DNA of 64,000 nucleotides from Photobacterium indicum (GCF_003026215.1 NZ_PYOC01000001.1:1-64000), one strand, 5' to 3'; shown: positions 1-10,136, counted from the first letter of the stretch. Numbers and translations: made by a program. Notes: generated from the sequence alone by a model not told the origin.

Positions 1-671
<671 letters not shown>

Positions 672-854
672 AGTTTTGTTGATTCTTTCGAATCGGCTCA
701 ATGATTTTTACTGATATTCTTGTTTCTTTCTTCTTGCGAAGAAATGAAGCATAAATTGACTGTGTCATCTTGCGATGATCAAGGTCACTCAGTTCATTGA
801 TAAATCTTTCGACTTAAAATTTCACGAGTGCCCACACAGATTGCATGGTCAAAT

Positions 855-866
855 TGTTAAAGAACA
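855..866 (-). promoter_or_regulatory. rRNA leader boxA antitermination element
   Basis: The minus strand reads TGTTCTTTAACA, one base from the E. coli rrn boxA TGCTCTTTAACA. It sits about 185 nt upstream of the mature 16S 5' end, inside the transcribed leader. In enterobacteria and vibrios, boxA binds NusB-S10 and protects rRNA transcription from Rho. Confidence 0.8.
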
Positions 867-916
867 TACTGACTAGGTTGCTGGCTAAGCGCCGTACTCC
901 GTGTCAGTGAGGTCGC

Positions 917-944
917 ATTATAGGGAGATATTCAGCCATGACAA
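917..944 (-). promoter_or_regulatory. rrn P1-type promoter
   Basis: On the minus strand TTGTCA (939-944) and TATAAT (917-922) are separated by 16 bp, followed by a GC-rich discriminator (GCGACC). That is the classic stringent-controlled rRNA promoter layout. An A/T-rich tract lies just upstream (about 945-970), consistent with an UP element. Confidence 0.85.
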
Positions 945-1040
945 TAGTTTTTATTGATTTATTTACCAACCGTTCAATAAACAACCAACCTGTTTCCTTC
1001 AGCAGCAATTTAGAGCAAAAATGTAATTTTATCTGCAGCC

Positions 1041-1070
1041 AAAAGCAAAAAACCGACGTATTAACGTCGG
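1041..1070 (-). terminator. Rho-independent terminator of the pha operon
   Basis: On the minus strand CCGACGT (complement of 1064-1070) pairs with ACGTCGG (complement of 1053-1059) around a 4-nt loop and is followed by a T-rich run. It lies 32 bp past the phaC stop codon. Confidence 0.85.
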
Positions 1071-1101
1071 CTATATATCATTATTCTGCAATATTTAAAT
1101 T

Positions 1102-2919
1102 TTAAACATCTTCAACATACTTTACCTGTTGAGATTTTACATTTGAAACCTCTATTGGCAGTGTTTGGCGAACATAATTACCAGGAGCTGTCATTATAGA
1201 AGGATAATTAGCATTACCTGCTTCACGAGGTTCAACTTGTTCTTCTGGATTAAAGTCAGCTAGCCATGTGTCCCAATGATTCCACCAAGAGCCTCCTTCA
1301 CGCTTTGCATTACTTAGCCATGCTTCTGGATCGTCAATTTTTTCATCATTGATCCAGTACCCATACTTATTTTTAGCTGGGTGATTAACAATGCCCGCAA
1401 TATGACCTGATTCACCAAGAACAAATGTTGATTTACTATTTAAGTTCTGTGCACCACGGTATGTGCCTTGCCACAATGCAATATGGTCTTCTTGCGTAGA
1501 GATAAAGTATGTTGGTACTTTAATCTTCGACAAATCAATAAAGACCCCACCCACTTTATATCCCTTTGGATCGACCAGTTTATTCTCTAGATAGAACTGT
1601 CGTAATAAAGTGCTATGGCATGCAACGGCAACATTAGTACTATCGCCATTCCAATAAAGCAGATCAAAATCTATTGGGCTATTGCCTTTTAGATAATTAT
1701 TTACATAATAATTCCAATAAAGGCTATTTTCACGTAACAAACTGAACGTGACACTCAGTGAGCGTCCATCCATATAACCATTAGCTTCATTCTGGGCTTC
1801 AATTGCAGAGACAATAGGATCGTTAACATACGCACCTATTTCACCTGGTTGAGAGAAGTCTAACAACGTAGTGAAAAACGAAGCAGACTTGATACGATTA
1901 CGCATTCGTTTAGCGGAATAATAAGCTAAAGTCGTCGCCAATAACGTTCCACCAATGCAATAACCTGCAGCATTGATTTGCTTCTCACCAGTAATATTTT
2001 CGACAGCATCAACGGCTCTAACTACGCCGTCTAGCACATAGTCATCAAAATCAATATTTGCCATTGTGGCATCAGGATTACGCCAAGACATCATAAATAC
2101 TGTATGGCCTTGCTCTACTAGCCAACGTACCATTGAGTTCTTCTCGCGAAGATCAAGGATATAGTATTTATTAATGAAAGGAGGCACGATAAGAAGCGGT
2201 GTTTGATTCACTTTTTCAGTCAATGGCTTGTACTGAATCAATTCAAATAAATCATTTTTAAAAACCACATCACCTGCAGTGTTGGCAATGTTCTCACCCA
2301 ATTCAAATGCACTATCATTTGTCATTCGGATTTTAAGAACATCGGCACTTGCTTGTACGTCTTCTTGATACAACTCCATACCTTTTACTAAGTTTTCACC
2401 GTTAGTTTCAACAGTTAATTTAGCGAGTTCAGGATTCGTTGTTACGAAATTTGTAGGAGAAAGTGCATTAATAGCTTGTCGAGAGAAAAAGCCAAGACGT
2501 TCTTTCGCTTTGTCATCCAACCCTTCAATTGATTCAATACTTTCTTTCATTGTATTACTGAAGAGTAAATATGACTGCTTTATATAGCTATAATACGCCT
2601 CATTATCCCAAGCGGGATCACTAAAGCGCTTATCATCTTTTTCAGGTTTAATTTTATTATCACCATCACTATTTGGCATAGTGACGCTTTGCCAGATTTT
2701 CATCTGACTTTCCCACCAATCCATTTGTACTTTCGCAAGTACTCCTGGCTGAGCGCTGGCCTTATCGATCAACTCAACAGTATCTTTCAAGTTGATTTCA
2801 TTCATCGCTTTATTGAGGGGAGTATTTAGAGCTGCTTTGCCGGAATCCAATTCCTTCCACCATAGCTGGTTCATATCTTGGAGCTTGGCAAAGTAGTCCG
2901 AGAAGAAGTTGTCGTTCAT
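1102..2919 (-). CDS. phaC: Class I poly(3-hydroxyalkanoate) synthase PhaC
   Basis: This enzyme polymerises (R)-3-hydroxybutyryl-CoA into polyhydroxybutyrate on the surface of intracellular granules, releasing CoA. At 605 aa it has the normal class I length. The N-terminal PhaC domain (roughly residues 70-240) precedes an alpha/beta-hydrolase core. The lipase-like box GYCIGG gives the nucleophile Cys321; Asp478 (STQEDH) and His506 (GESGHIAG) complete the triad, almost the same spacing as in Cupriavidus necator. It is last in a minus-strand operon after phaB, phaA and phasin, and a strong hairpin separates it from the phasin gene. A terminator follows directly. All key residues are present, so it should be active. 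Confidence 0.96.
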   Translation of the reverse strand: MNDNFFSDYFAKLQDMNQLWWKELDSGKAALNTPLNKAMNEINLKDTVELIDKASAQPGVLAKVQMDWWESQMKIWQSVTMPNSDGDNKIKPEKDDKRFSDPAWDNEAYYSYIKQSYLLFSNTMKESIESIEGLDDKAKERLGFFSRQAINALSPTNFVTTNPELAKLTVETNGENLVKGMELYQEDVQASADVLKIRMTNDSAFELGENIANTAGDVVFKNDLFELIQYKPLTEKVNQTPLLIVPPFINKYYILDLREKNSMVRWLVEQGHTVFMMSWRNPDATMANIDFDDYVLDGVVRAVDAVENITGEKQINAAGYCIGGTLLATTLAYYSAKRMRNRIKSASFFTTLLDFSQPGEIGAYVNDPIVSAIEAQNEANGYMDGRSLSVTFSLLRENSLYWNYYVNNYLKGNSPIDFDLLYWNGDSTNVAVACHSTLLRQFYLENKLVDPKGYKVGGVFIDLSKIKVPTYFISTQEDHIALWQGTYRGAQNLNSKSTFVLGESGHIAGIVNHPAKNKYGYWINDEKIDDPEAWLSNAKREGGSWWNHWDTWLADFNPEEQVEPREAGNANYPSIMTAPGNYVRQTLPIEVSNVKSQQVKYVEDV

Positions 2920-2947
2920 TACAATGACCTCTGTATTTGGACTAAAA

Positions 2948-2970
2948 TGCCGCCCATGAATTGGGCGGCA
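2948..2970 (-). promoter_or_regulatory. Intercistronic hairpin between phasin gene and phaC
   Basis: A perfect 9-bp GC-rich stem (TGCCGCCCA / TGGGCGGCA, 5-nt loop) is followed on the minus strand by TTTTAG. It begins 15 bp past the phasin stop codon. It could act as a partial terminator or as a 3' end protecting the phasin message, giving more phasin than synthase. The function is inferred. Confidence 0.65.
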
Positions 2971-2984
2971 GAATGGTCATGCAA

Positions 2985-3338
2985 TTATGCTGGCGTTACT
3001 TCTTTTACATTTTCTGCAACTAGTTCATCAACTTCAGTTTTAAATGTTTGTGCAACTGATGAGAACTTCTTGCTGTCTTCCATTAACTGCTGAGAAAGCT
3101 TAGTTAGTGTTTCAAGCTGCTGGCCATTGAACTCAGCCAATGATTGAAGATCTTTAACTTCACCAACTGCTTTTAACTGAGAAAGACCCAATTCACTGTA
3201 AGTGCGAACAGCTGTAAGTTGAAGCTCAGTTAGCTCTTCAACATTTTTAGAAAATAGCTTGTTAAACTTAGCGTAAGGTGCAAGTGTTTTTTCAGTTTGC
3301 TCAGAGAAAGATTTAAACATTTCCGTATACATAGTCAT
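2985..3338 (-). CDS. phaP: Phasin family protein (PHB granule-associated)
   Basis: A 117-aa, mostly helical protein with no signal peptide or membrane segment, rich in Lys, Glu, Leu and Thr. This is typical of short phasins, which coat polyhydroxybutyrate granules and control their size. It starts MTMYTEMFKSFSEQTEKTLAP, a common opening of Vibrionaceae phasins. It sits between phaA and phaC in the same operon, which supports the call more strongly than the sequence alone. A hairpin lies on each side (3367-3393 and 2948-2970), as if its message were made or stabilised separately. Confidence 0.85.
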   Translation of the reverse strand: MTMYTEMFKSFSEQTEKTLAPYAKFNKLFSKNVEELTELQLTAVRTYSELGLSQLKAVGEVKDLQSLAEFNGQQLETLTKLSQQLMEDSKKFSSVAQTFKTEVDELVAENVKEVTPA

Positions 3339-3366
3339 GATTCCTTAATATAAAAGTATAATTGAA

Positions 3367-3393
3367 GTACCTAGCCATATTTTATCTAGGTAC
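3367..3393 (-). promoter_or_regulatory. Intercistronic inverted repeat between phaA and phasin gene
   Basis: GTACCTAG and CTAGGTAC form an 8-bp perfect inverted repeat with an 11-nt A/T-rich loop in the 95-bp phaA-phasin gap. There is no T run after it, so it is more likely an RNA-processing or stabilising hairpin, or an operator, than a terminator. Confidence 0.4.
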
Positions 3394-3433
3394 AATCTGT
3401 GAATATTCTGCGTTAATGTAAAACAGGTACTAC

Positions 3434-4639
3434 TTAAACACTCTTCAGTACAATCGCTGTACCCATACCACCACCAACACATAGTGTTGCTAAGCCGTAT
3501 TCAGTATTGCGACGACGCATTTCATGTAAAAGGCTAACAATAATACGGTTACCTGAAGCACCTAGCGGGTGGCCCAATGCAATGGCACCACCATTTACGT
3601 TTGAACGTTCAGCTAAATCTTCTACTGACGTATCTAACTCTTTAGCGACTTCATGCAGCACACCAAGAGCTTGACCAGCGAACGCTTCATTGAATTCAAA
3701 TAAGCCAACAGACTCAATATTTAGATCTGCTTTAGTTAAAGCTTTAATAACAGCAGGAACAGGTCCTAGCCCCATAAGTTCAGGTGCAACACCCGCCTGT
3801 GCGTAGCTTTCAATTTCAGCTAATGGTGTTAGACCGTATTTTTCTACTGCAGCTTCAGAAGCCACGATAATGGCACTACCACCATCATTAATACCCGATG
3901 CGTTACCCGCAGTAACTGAGCCTTCTTTCTTAAATGCAGGACGTAGCTTTGCTAATCCTTCAAAAGAGGCATCTGACTTTGGATATTCGTCTGTATCAAT
4001 TACTTTTGTTTCACGACGTGATTTCACTTCAACAGGTACAATCTCATCGACAAACTTACCTTGCTCGATAGCTGCTATCGCTTTTTGTTGACTTGCTAAT
4101 GCAAAATTATCTTGTTGCTCACGATTTAGACCCACTTTTGCAACTACGTTTTCAGCAGTTACACCCATGTGGTAATCATTGAAGGCATCTGTTAAACCAT
4201 CAGCAATAAGTAAATCAGTTAACTCTAAGTTACCCATTTTCTGACCATCACGAATCTTTGATGATGCAGAGAAAGGGATCTGTGACATACACTCAGCACC
4301 AGCTGCAACCACAAGTTCAGCATCACCCGCTTTGATGTGCGCAGCTGCATCCATGACTGCTTTCATGCCACTGCCGCAAACCATATTTAAGCTATAAGCC
4401 GGTACTTCATTTGGGATCCCTGCAAAAATTGCGGCTTGACGACCTGGTCCCATTCCTTGACCTGCGCCAATAACATTACCAACAACAACTTCATCAATAG
4501 CTTCTACAGGTATATTGCCTTGTGCCAAAGCCCCCTTAATTGCTACAGCTGCCAGTTGTGCTGCTGAAACTGTTTTTAATGCACCGTTGAAGCTGCCAAT
4601 AGCTGTACGTTTAGCAGCAACAATAAATACTTTAGTCAT
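3434..4639 (-). CDS. phaA: Acetyl-CoA C-acetyltransferase (beta-ketothiolase) PhaA
   Basis: Condenses two acetyl-CoA into acetoacetyl-CoA, the first step of polyhydroxybutyrate synthesis, in the cytoplasm. The chosen start (MTKVFIVAAKRTAIG, 401 aa) lies 7 codons inside the longest frame. A GGGAAG ribosome-binding site stands before it, and thiolases normally begin this way. The acyl-accepting cysteine is Cys88 in NMVCGSGM. The C-terminal GHPLGASG carries the catalytic His, and CVGGGMG the second Cys. The length is normal. It lies between phaB (upstream) and the phasin gene. Confidence 0.95.
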   Translation of the reverse strand: MTKVFIVAAKRTAIGSFNGALKTVSAAQLAAVAIKGALAQGNIPVEAIDEVVVGNVIGAGQGMGPGRQAAIFAGIPNEVPAYSLNMVCGSGMKAVMDAAAHIKAGDAELVVAAGAECMSQIPFSASSKIRDGQKMGNLELTDLLIADGLTDAFNDYHMGVTAENVVAKVGLNREQQDNFALASQQKAIAAIEQGKFVDEIVPVEVKSRRETKVIDTDEYPKSDASFEGLAKLRPAFKKEGSVTAGNASGINDGGSAIIVASEAAVEKYGLTPLAEIESYAQAGVAPELMGLGPVPAVIKALTKADLNIESVGLFEFNEAFAGQALGVLHEVAKELDTSVEDLAERSNVNGGAIALGHPLGASGNRIIVSLLHEMRRRNTEYGLATLCVGGGMGTAIVLKSV

Positions 4640-4698
4640 GATCTTAACTTCCCTTTCCAATCAAATTTATCCAACCATTCTTTCTTGAAGGTTATGGA

Positions 4699-5439
4699 TT
4701 AGTTCATGTACAAACCGCCATTTACCGACAGCGTTTCGCCTGTAATATATGCTGCTGCATCACTTGCTAAGAAAGTGACTGCACCGGCAATTTCTTGTGG
4801 CATAGCTAGACGTTTCATTGGAATATCAGCTTTAATTGAGTCTAATACTTCCGATTGAATCGCTTCAACCATTGGTGTACCAGTGTAACCAGGTGCAATT
4901 GCATTAACGGTTACACCCGAACGGGCACCTTCAGCAGCTAAGGCTTTGGTAAAGCCAATCATTCCAGCTTTTGCTGCTGAGTAGTTCGCCTGACCAAACT
5001 GACCTTTTAGACCGTTTACAGAAGTAATGTTAATAATTCGAGCATTTCCATGCTGGCACATAGAGTCAAACAAAGGGTGTGTAACATTGAACAAACTGTT
5101 GAGGTTTGTATTAATTACTTCATTCCATTGTGCCGCTGACATACGTTTAAATGTCGAGTCACGAGTAATGCCTGCATTATTAACCAATACGTCAATGTTA
5201 CCTTCTTCTCGCAATAATGTTGCAATAGCCTCTTTACAAAAGCTTGTATCCGTAACATCCAAAGGGAATAAACGAACCTGTTCTTCTGAATAATTATTCT
5301 CTTCAAACCATTCTATTGCCTTAGCTTCTCCGTTTGGAAAATATGTGGCTATTACTCGATAACCAGCCTCAACTAATCCTTTTGTAATCGACGAACCAAT
5401 ACCACCTTTAGCGCCAGTAACTAATGCTTTCTTGTTCAT
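4699..5439 (-). CDS. phaB: NADPH-dependent acetoacetyl-CoA reductase PhaB
   Basis: A classical short-chain dehydrogenase (246 aa) that reduces acetoacetyl-CoA to (R)-3-hydroxybutyryl-CoA, the substrate of PhaC. The cofactor motif TGAKGGIG is at residues 8-15, NNAG at 86-89, and the catalytic set is Ser139, Tyr152 and Lys156 (YSAAKAG). The C-terminus ITGETLSVNGGLYMN is typical of PhaB/FabG-type enzymes. It could be mistaken for FabG; the pha operon context decides. It is the first gene of the operon, so the promoter should lie in the A/T-rich region just above 5440. Confidence 0.94.
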   Translation of the reverse strand: MNKKALVTGAKGGIGSSITKGLVEAGYRVIATYFPNGEAKAIEWFEENNYSEEQVRLFPLDVTDTSFCKEAIATLLREEGNIDVLVNNAGITRDSTFKRMSAAQWNEVINTNLNSLFNVTHPLFDSMCQHGNARIINITSVNGLKGQFGQANYSAAKAGMIGFTKALAAEGARSGVTVNAIAPGYTGTPMVEAIQSEVLDSIKADIPMKRLAMPQEIAGAVTFLASDAAAYITGETLSVNGGLYMN

Positions 5440-6000
5440 TTAAAAGACTCCGCGCCCATCACAAAGATGAACTATCACCATGAAATAATTGAAAATTCTA
5501 AAAACAACATTACAAGAAGTAATATTGTAAAAGTTAATACTAACTACAAATAACAAATTGATTTGAATACATCTTAATTACAAAATGCGACACTATTATG
5601 AAAAACATGTTGCATAAACATTATAAGAACACACACGCATAGCAATATCAATACATGACATTAATGGTCAGACCAATATTCTTATGTAGCATTGAATATT
5701 AACCCAACACTAAGAAATCAGCACCGATAACATTTCACTTACATAACGCAGTGCTTGATTTAAGCAGAAACAAGTAAATTAATACGGAATAGACATACAG
5801 GACAACTTCGATATAAAAATAATATAAACAATCATTTCCTTGCATCTTATATGTGTACTGATGCAATTTAATTATTCATTCGAACGCATATTTGTATATT
5901 TAAATTGCCATGACGCGTAACGGCAATGTTAATGGATGGTTAACATTATCTGTGGGGAATATTAACAGCTCATTTTTTTGGCATATTCTAGGTAAAAAAA

Positions 6001-6023
6001 AGCCAGAGCATTTAGCTCTGGCT
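6001..6023. terminator. Bidirectional hairpin terminator without an obvious gene
   Basis: AGCCAGAGC and GCTCTGGCT form a perfect 9-bp stem around ATTTA. It has an A run on the left and TTTT on the right, so it could work in either direction. Confidence 0.7.
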
Positions 6024-6115
6024 TTTCTATACAGCTGCCGCGTACTGGATCACCAGGGCTAACTTCTTCCCAGAAACGGATATCAACCGCGTTTAGTCAT
6101 TCTTTTATCACCCTC

Positions 6116-6147
6116 AAAGCAGTGGTCGGTTTCGACCACTGCTTTTT
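6116..6147 (+). terminator. Orphan plus-strand terminator
   Basis: AAAGCAGTGGTCG pairs perfectly with CGACCACTGCTTT (13 bp, loop GTTT) and is followed by a T run. No plus-strand gene precedes it, so it may be what remains of a lost transcription unit. Confidence 0.7.
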
Positions 6148-6682
6148 CTTGTCAAAGATATTGGCTCTACGCGTCTTTGTAGAGGATGATCAAATACAGA
6201 AGGTTCTGTCGCAAACTGCTTTGATGAAGCACTCAGATAAAGCTCGGCTCCCCCCATTAGTACTGAGTTTAGTTACCATAACCAGCCTCTTTATACAGGT
6301 TGGCTATTTAACATATGCCTTATAAGGATCATTTCAATTAGCCTCAGCATATGTCCGTTATTCCAAAACTCAACGCTGATATTGTGCAATGCTAATGCTC
6401 TGAAGAATATCGTGGAGAAAGCCGAATGACTCTTTTTGCACCAAGAAAGTTCAGATTCATTTCTTGTGTCACCTTAATAGCGCCTGTTCATTGATTATCT
6501 ATAAGTCTATGAATAAAAAATAATTAATGTTAATTCCTTTGTTTTCGCACTACCCTTAAATAAGAACACACATGACGATTCAAAGACTTAAACGATAAAA
6601 TTCATGAACTTTATTGTCATTTTTAAGTCTTAAATTTCATCATTTCTGTTTGACTGTTTGTATTTCAAGGACATATATTTCG

Positions 6683-7639
6683 ATGTTAGCTTCAACATTT
6701 CAACGCCTTAAAACTTATCTCGAAACTCAGGTCATCGGTCAGCCCGATCTTGTAAAACAGTTACTGATTGCCTTACTTGCAGATGGGCATATCTTGGTAG
6801 AAGGCCCCCCTGGTTTAGCGAAAACACGCGCAGTAAAAATCCTATCGGATTGCATTGAAGGTAGTTTTCATCGCGTGCAGTTTACCCCCGATCTATTACC
6901 CGCAGACTTAACAGGTACGGATATATTTCGTCCAGAGACCGCTGAATTTACCTTTCAGCCGGGTCCTATTTTCAATTCATTATTACTAGCCGATGAAATC
7001 AACCGCGCGCCAGCGAAAGTACAAGCCGCAATGTTAGAAGCAATGGCTGAAAAACAAATTACTACTGGACGAAAAACATACCCATTACCTGAGCTGTTCT
7101 TAGTAATGGCAACACAAAACCCAATCGAACAGGAAGGTACCTACCCGTTACCTGAAGCACAACTTGATCGCTTCTTGTTACAGTTGAATGTGAACTACCC
7201 CGATGAAGCCAGCGAGTTGGAAATTCTTCGTCTTAATCGCGGCGAAGCGCTGGGTATTGAGAAGGCAGACCCAGTACACATTACACAAGAATCTATTTTT
7301 GCTGCACGTAAAGCAGTACTGAGCATTCATATGGCAGAGGATGTTGAGCGTTATATAATTCGCTTAACCATGGCAACACGCCAGCCAGAGCGTTACAGCG
7401 ATCAATTAGCCAACTGGTTACAAATGGGAGTTAGCCCACGAGCAACATTGGCTCTCGACCGCTGTGCACGCGCCCATGCATGGTTGAATGGGCGTGATTT
7501 TGTCACGCCAGAAGATGTGCAAAAAATGGCTTATCCGGCACTGCGCCACCGATTGTTATTGAGCTATGAAGCACAAGCAGAAGGCATTGCAGCTGATTCG
7601 ATTATAAGCCACTTGATCGAGCGGGTTGCTTGCGCATGA
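6683..7639 (+). CDS. MoxR-family AAA+ ATPase
   Basis: A cytoplasmic AAA+ ATPase of the MoxR (AAA_3) family, thought to act as a chaperone for von Willebrand factor A (VWA) proteins encoded beside it. The ATG at 6683 (MLASTFQRL, 318 aa) fits the family better than the TTG 23 codons upstream, and AAGG lies 12 bp before it. Walker A is GPPGLAKT (41-48), Walker B about LLADEINRAP (101-110), sensor 1 MATQNP (142-147), and PEAQLDRF carries the arginine finger region. The stop overlaps the next start (ATGA), so translation is coupled. It heads a six-gene operon ending with BatD. Confidence 0.92.
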   Translation: MLASTFQRLKTYLETQVIGQPDLVKQLLIALLADGHILVEGPPGLAKTRAVKILSDCIEGSFHRVQFTPDLLPADLTGTDIFRPETAEFTFQPGPIFNSLLLADEINRAPAKVQAAMLEAMAEKQITTGRKTYPLPELFLVMATQNPIEQEGTYPLPEAQLDRFLLQLNVNYPDEASELEILRLNRGEALGIEKADPVHITQESIFAARKAVLSIHMAEDVERYIIRLTMATRQPERYSDQLANWLQMGVSPRATLALDRCARAHAWLNGRDFVTPEDVQKMAYPALRHRLLLSYEAQAEGIAADSIISHLIERVACA

Positions 7640-8613
7640 CAGAATCACAGATAGCACCAACTCTCCCTTCGCATAGCGATGGTGTGAATTTGTGTCTGGC
7701 TGAGTTACTGCAATACAAAAACCAAGCTGTGCGCTGGCTTCCACCAGCGCAAAGTGTTTGGTCTCAGTTAAACGGTCAACACGTGAGCCGTCAAAAAGGA
7801 CGGGGAATGAACTTTTCAGAAGTTCGTCCATATCAAGCGGGTGATGATATTCGCGCCATTGATTGGCGTGTAACCGCACGGACAGGTAAAACCCATACCA
7901 AACTATTTACCGAAGAGCGCGAACAACCCGTTATGTTATTAATTGATATTAGTAACAGCATGAGGTTCGGTTCACAGTTATTATTGAAATCAGTACAGGC
8001 TGCACATTTTGCCAGTTTACTCAGCTGGTTAGCGGTACGAGAAAAAGATCGTATTGGTGCAATTATCTATGACGGTAAGCAATTGACCGAATGTAAACCG
8101 ACCGCACGCCGACAGGGACCATTACGGGTTATTAATGCACTGATTGAAGTACACAAAGCACAGACGTCAGCAGCATCCGAGGATCAATATAAGCAATCTA
8201 ACGAAAACAACTATTCACTGCCTTTTTCAGATGCATTGAAACACCTTCATCACCTGTGCCCGAAAGGCAGTGAGATTGTGGTCATTAGTGACTTTTACCA
8301 GCTAGCGTTAAGTGATAAACGCCGTTTAAGTCAACTACGCCACCATAACCGTATTCAATTTGTACAGATCCATGATCCTTTAGAGCAAGGGCAAACGAGT
8401 TTTACAGGGTATGAAAGCGTCACAGATAATAAGCAATCGTTGTGGCTCGACTTTTCTGCAAAAAAAACCAAAGAGAAACTGAGTGAACAATACCTAGCCC
8501 ATCAACTCTTCATTAAAGACATGGCACAAACCTTAGCGATACCCTTGCATTCTTTATCTGCAGCTATACCTTTGCTTCAACAGTTAGGAGGTCAACGCAT
8601 TCACCATGGCTGA
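7636..8613 (+). CDS. DUF58 domain protein of the MoxR/Bat operon
   Basis: A 325-aa soluble protein starting at the ATG that overlaps the MoxR stop by 4 bp. The DUF58 signature RPYQAGDDIRAIDWRVTAR occupies about residues 64-82. A degenerate metal-binding DISNSM at 104-109 marks the VWA-like fold. DUF58 proteins almost always neighbour MoxR ATPases; their biochemical role is unknown. The last 8 bp overlap the following gene. Some annotation calls such proteins BatA-like, but the true VWA/BatA gene is two genes downstream. Confidence 0.88.
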   Translation: MTESQIAPTLPSHSDGVNLCLAELLQYKNQAVRWLPPAQSVWSQLNGQHVSRQKGRGMNFSEVRPYQAGDDIRAIDWRVTARTGKTHTKLFTEEREQPVMLLIDISNSMRFGSQLLLKSVQAAHFASLLSWLAVREKDRIGAIIYDGKQLTECKPTARRQGPLRVINALIEVHKAQTSAASEDQYKQSNENNYSLPFSDALKHLHHLCPKGSEIVVISDFYQLALSDKRRLSQLRHHNRIQFVQIHDPLEQGQTSFTGYESVTDNKQSLWLDFSAKKTKEKLSEQYLAHQLFIKDMAQTLAIPLHSLSAAIPLLQQLGGQRIHHG

Positions 8614-9178
8614 TCCAACAATACCAATGAATAAAGCCACCACTACGCTGCCACTTGCCGATGTACATCTTCAAGATATACCGGGTACTTGGCCACTCGC
8701 TTGGGGATGGTGGCTATGTATTATTATTGGCGTAACTGCGCTTTCTTATCTTTCTAGATTGTTATTCAGAAAGATCAAACAACATCGTGCATCCAAACAA
8801 GCTCAGCACGAAGCAAAACAACAGCTTAAAGCAATGGCACAAACACCCCAATTGGGTGATATTAATGAATTGCTGCGTAAAGCAGCCCTTAGCTATTTTC
8901 CTCGCCAACAAGTTGCAGGGTTAACAGGTCAACGCTGGCTATCTTTTCTTGATCAACAATTGCCACCGAAACAACAAGGTTTTTTAGCCTATTCTGATGT
9001 TTGGCAACAAGGTCTTTTCTCTCCCAATGGCCTTAGTGAAGACGAATTAATGCAATGTAAAAAGCTCGCATCAAACTGGATCACCTGCGCATTGCCGCCA
9101 AAGCCAAATAAACACGTAACAGATAATGCTTCTGTCGATAACACCTCGGCTTCTAAGCAGGAGCAACAAGATGTTTGA
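8606..9178 (+). CDS. DUF4381 single-pass membrane protein
   Basis: A 190-aa protein with one membrane segment (about residues 32-50, LAWGWWLCIIIGVTALSYL) and a positively charged cytoplasmic region after it (RKIKQHRASK). This is the layout of the DUF4381 family, found in MoxR-DUF58-Bat operons of gammaproteobacteria. AGGAGG at 8586-8591 lies 14 bp before the ATG, rather far; a start at the ATG at 8627 is possible. It may anchor or scaffold the VWA proteins, but that is inference from context. The C-terminal tail is polar and probably disordered. Confidence 0.75.
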   Translation: MADPTIPMNKATTTLPLADVHLQDIPGTWPLAWGWWLCIIIGVTALSYLSRLLFRKIKQHRASKQAQHEAKQQLKAMAQTPQLGDINELLRKAALSYFPRQQVAGLTGQRWLSFLDQQLPPKQQGFLAYSDVWQQGLFSPNGLSEDELMQCKKLASNWITCALPPKPNKHVTDNASVDNTSASKQEQQDV

Positions 9179-10128
9179 ATTCATATGGATTTGGGCTTGG
9201 GCACTATTACCCCTCGCTTGGCTGGTTTATCGATTTAGTAAACCAGTAATGAAACCCGCAGCAATAACCTTACCTAAATTGCCTGAAGGCATAGGACAAC
9301 AGCAGCCAAATAGTATTTGGCGCAAAGTGATGATGTCTTTACTCTGGGTATGCTTAATAGCTGCGTTAGCCCGTCCTGTTTGGTATGGCGATCCTATCGA
9401 AGTACAGCCGGATCATCGCGATATGCTACTGGCTGTCGATCTATCAGGATCGATGTCGATCGAAGATATGGTAACCAAAAGTGGTGAAAGCATTGATCGT
9501 CTAGCAGCAGTTAAATATGTACTGGCTGAATTTATTGAGCAACGTAAAGGTGACCGCTTAGGTTTAGTTTTATTTGCCCAGCATGCCTATTTGCAAACCC
9601 CACTCACTTTTGACCGTAATACCGTTAAACAACAGCTCGAACGTACAATATTAGGGCTAATAGGACAAAGCACCGCCATCGGTGAAGGCCTTGGCATTGC
9701 CACCAAAACCTTTATCAACAGCGAGGCTCCACAGCGGGTGATTATCTTGCTCAGTGATGGCGCAAATACCGCCGGTGTTATTGAGCCATTAGAAGCTGCA
9801 AAACTTGCCGCAGAAAGTAATGTCACTATTTATACCGTCGGGGTTGGCGCTGAAGAAATGATTCAAAAAAGCTTCTTTGGTAATCGTAAAGTGAACCCTT
9901 CACAAGACCTTGATGAAAGAATGCTGACCAAGATTGCAGATATGACTGGGGGGCAATACTTCCGAGCACGCAACCCACAAGAGCTTGAACACATCTATCA
10001 GCTTATCGACCAACTGGAACCGATAAACACTGCACAGCAAACATGGCGTCCACGTGACGAACTGTTCCGCTATCCATTAGCCATCGCATTGATGCTCTCC
10101 ATTATCATTGCTTTTATGAGGAAACGTC

Positions 10129-10136
<8 letters not shown>
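9171..10136 (+). CDS. BatA-like von Willebrand factor A membrane protein
   Basis: The chosen start (MFEFIWIWAW, 321 aa) has AGGAG about 8 bp upstream; the longest frame adds 15 unlikely residues. Two membrane segments near the N-terminus (about 4-20 and 53-70) precede a VWA domain with an intact MIDAS motif, D90-L-S92-G-S94. Further MIDAS elements are the Thr in GQSTAIGEG and the Asp in LLSDGANTAG. A last membrane helix lies near the C-terminus. BatA proteins belong to the Bacteroides-aerotolerance-type operon; their exact function is unsettled, and stress tolerance and envelope roles have been proposed. Confidence 0.88.

Larger units (their letters stand above)
5440..6682. other. Gene-poor gap between phaB and the MoxR operon
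   Basis: About 1.2 kb. The part next to phaB (5440-5990) is A/T-rich and should hold the divergent promoters. Two strong hairpins follow (6001-6023 and 6116-6145) with no gene that they clearly terminate. The sequence after them (about 6150-6480) has only short broken frames and looks like decayed coding or mobile DNA. GGTTCTGTCGCAAAC at 6202-6216 resembles the GGCTCTGTTGCAAA ends of IS6-family elements. Confidence 0.5.

Noticed and set aside
5966..6097. Minus-strand frame with a protein-like stretch (VDIRFWEEVSPGDPVRGSC)
   Set aside because: Reads plausibly but has no start, crosses a terminator hairpin and matches no family I can name.
6122..6325. 67-codon plus-strand frame after the orphan terminator
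   Set aside because: Begins inside the terminator hairpin, has no ribosome-binding site and no recognised domain; more likely decayed sequence.
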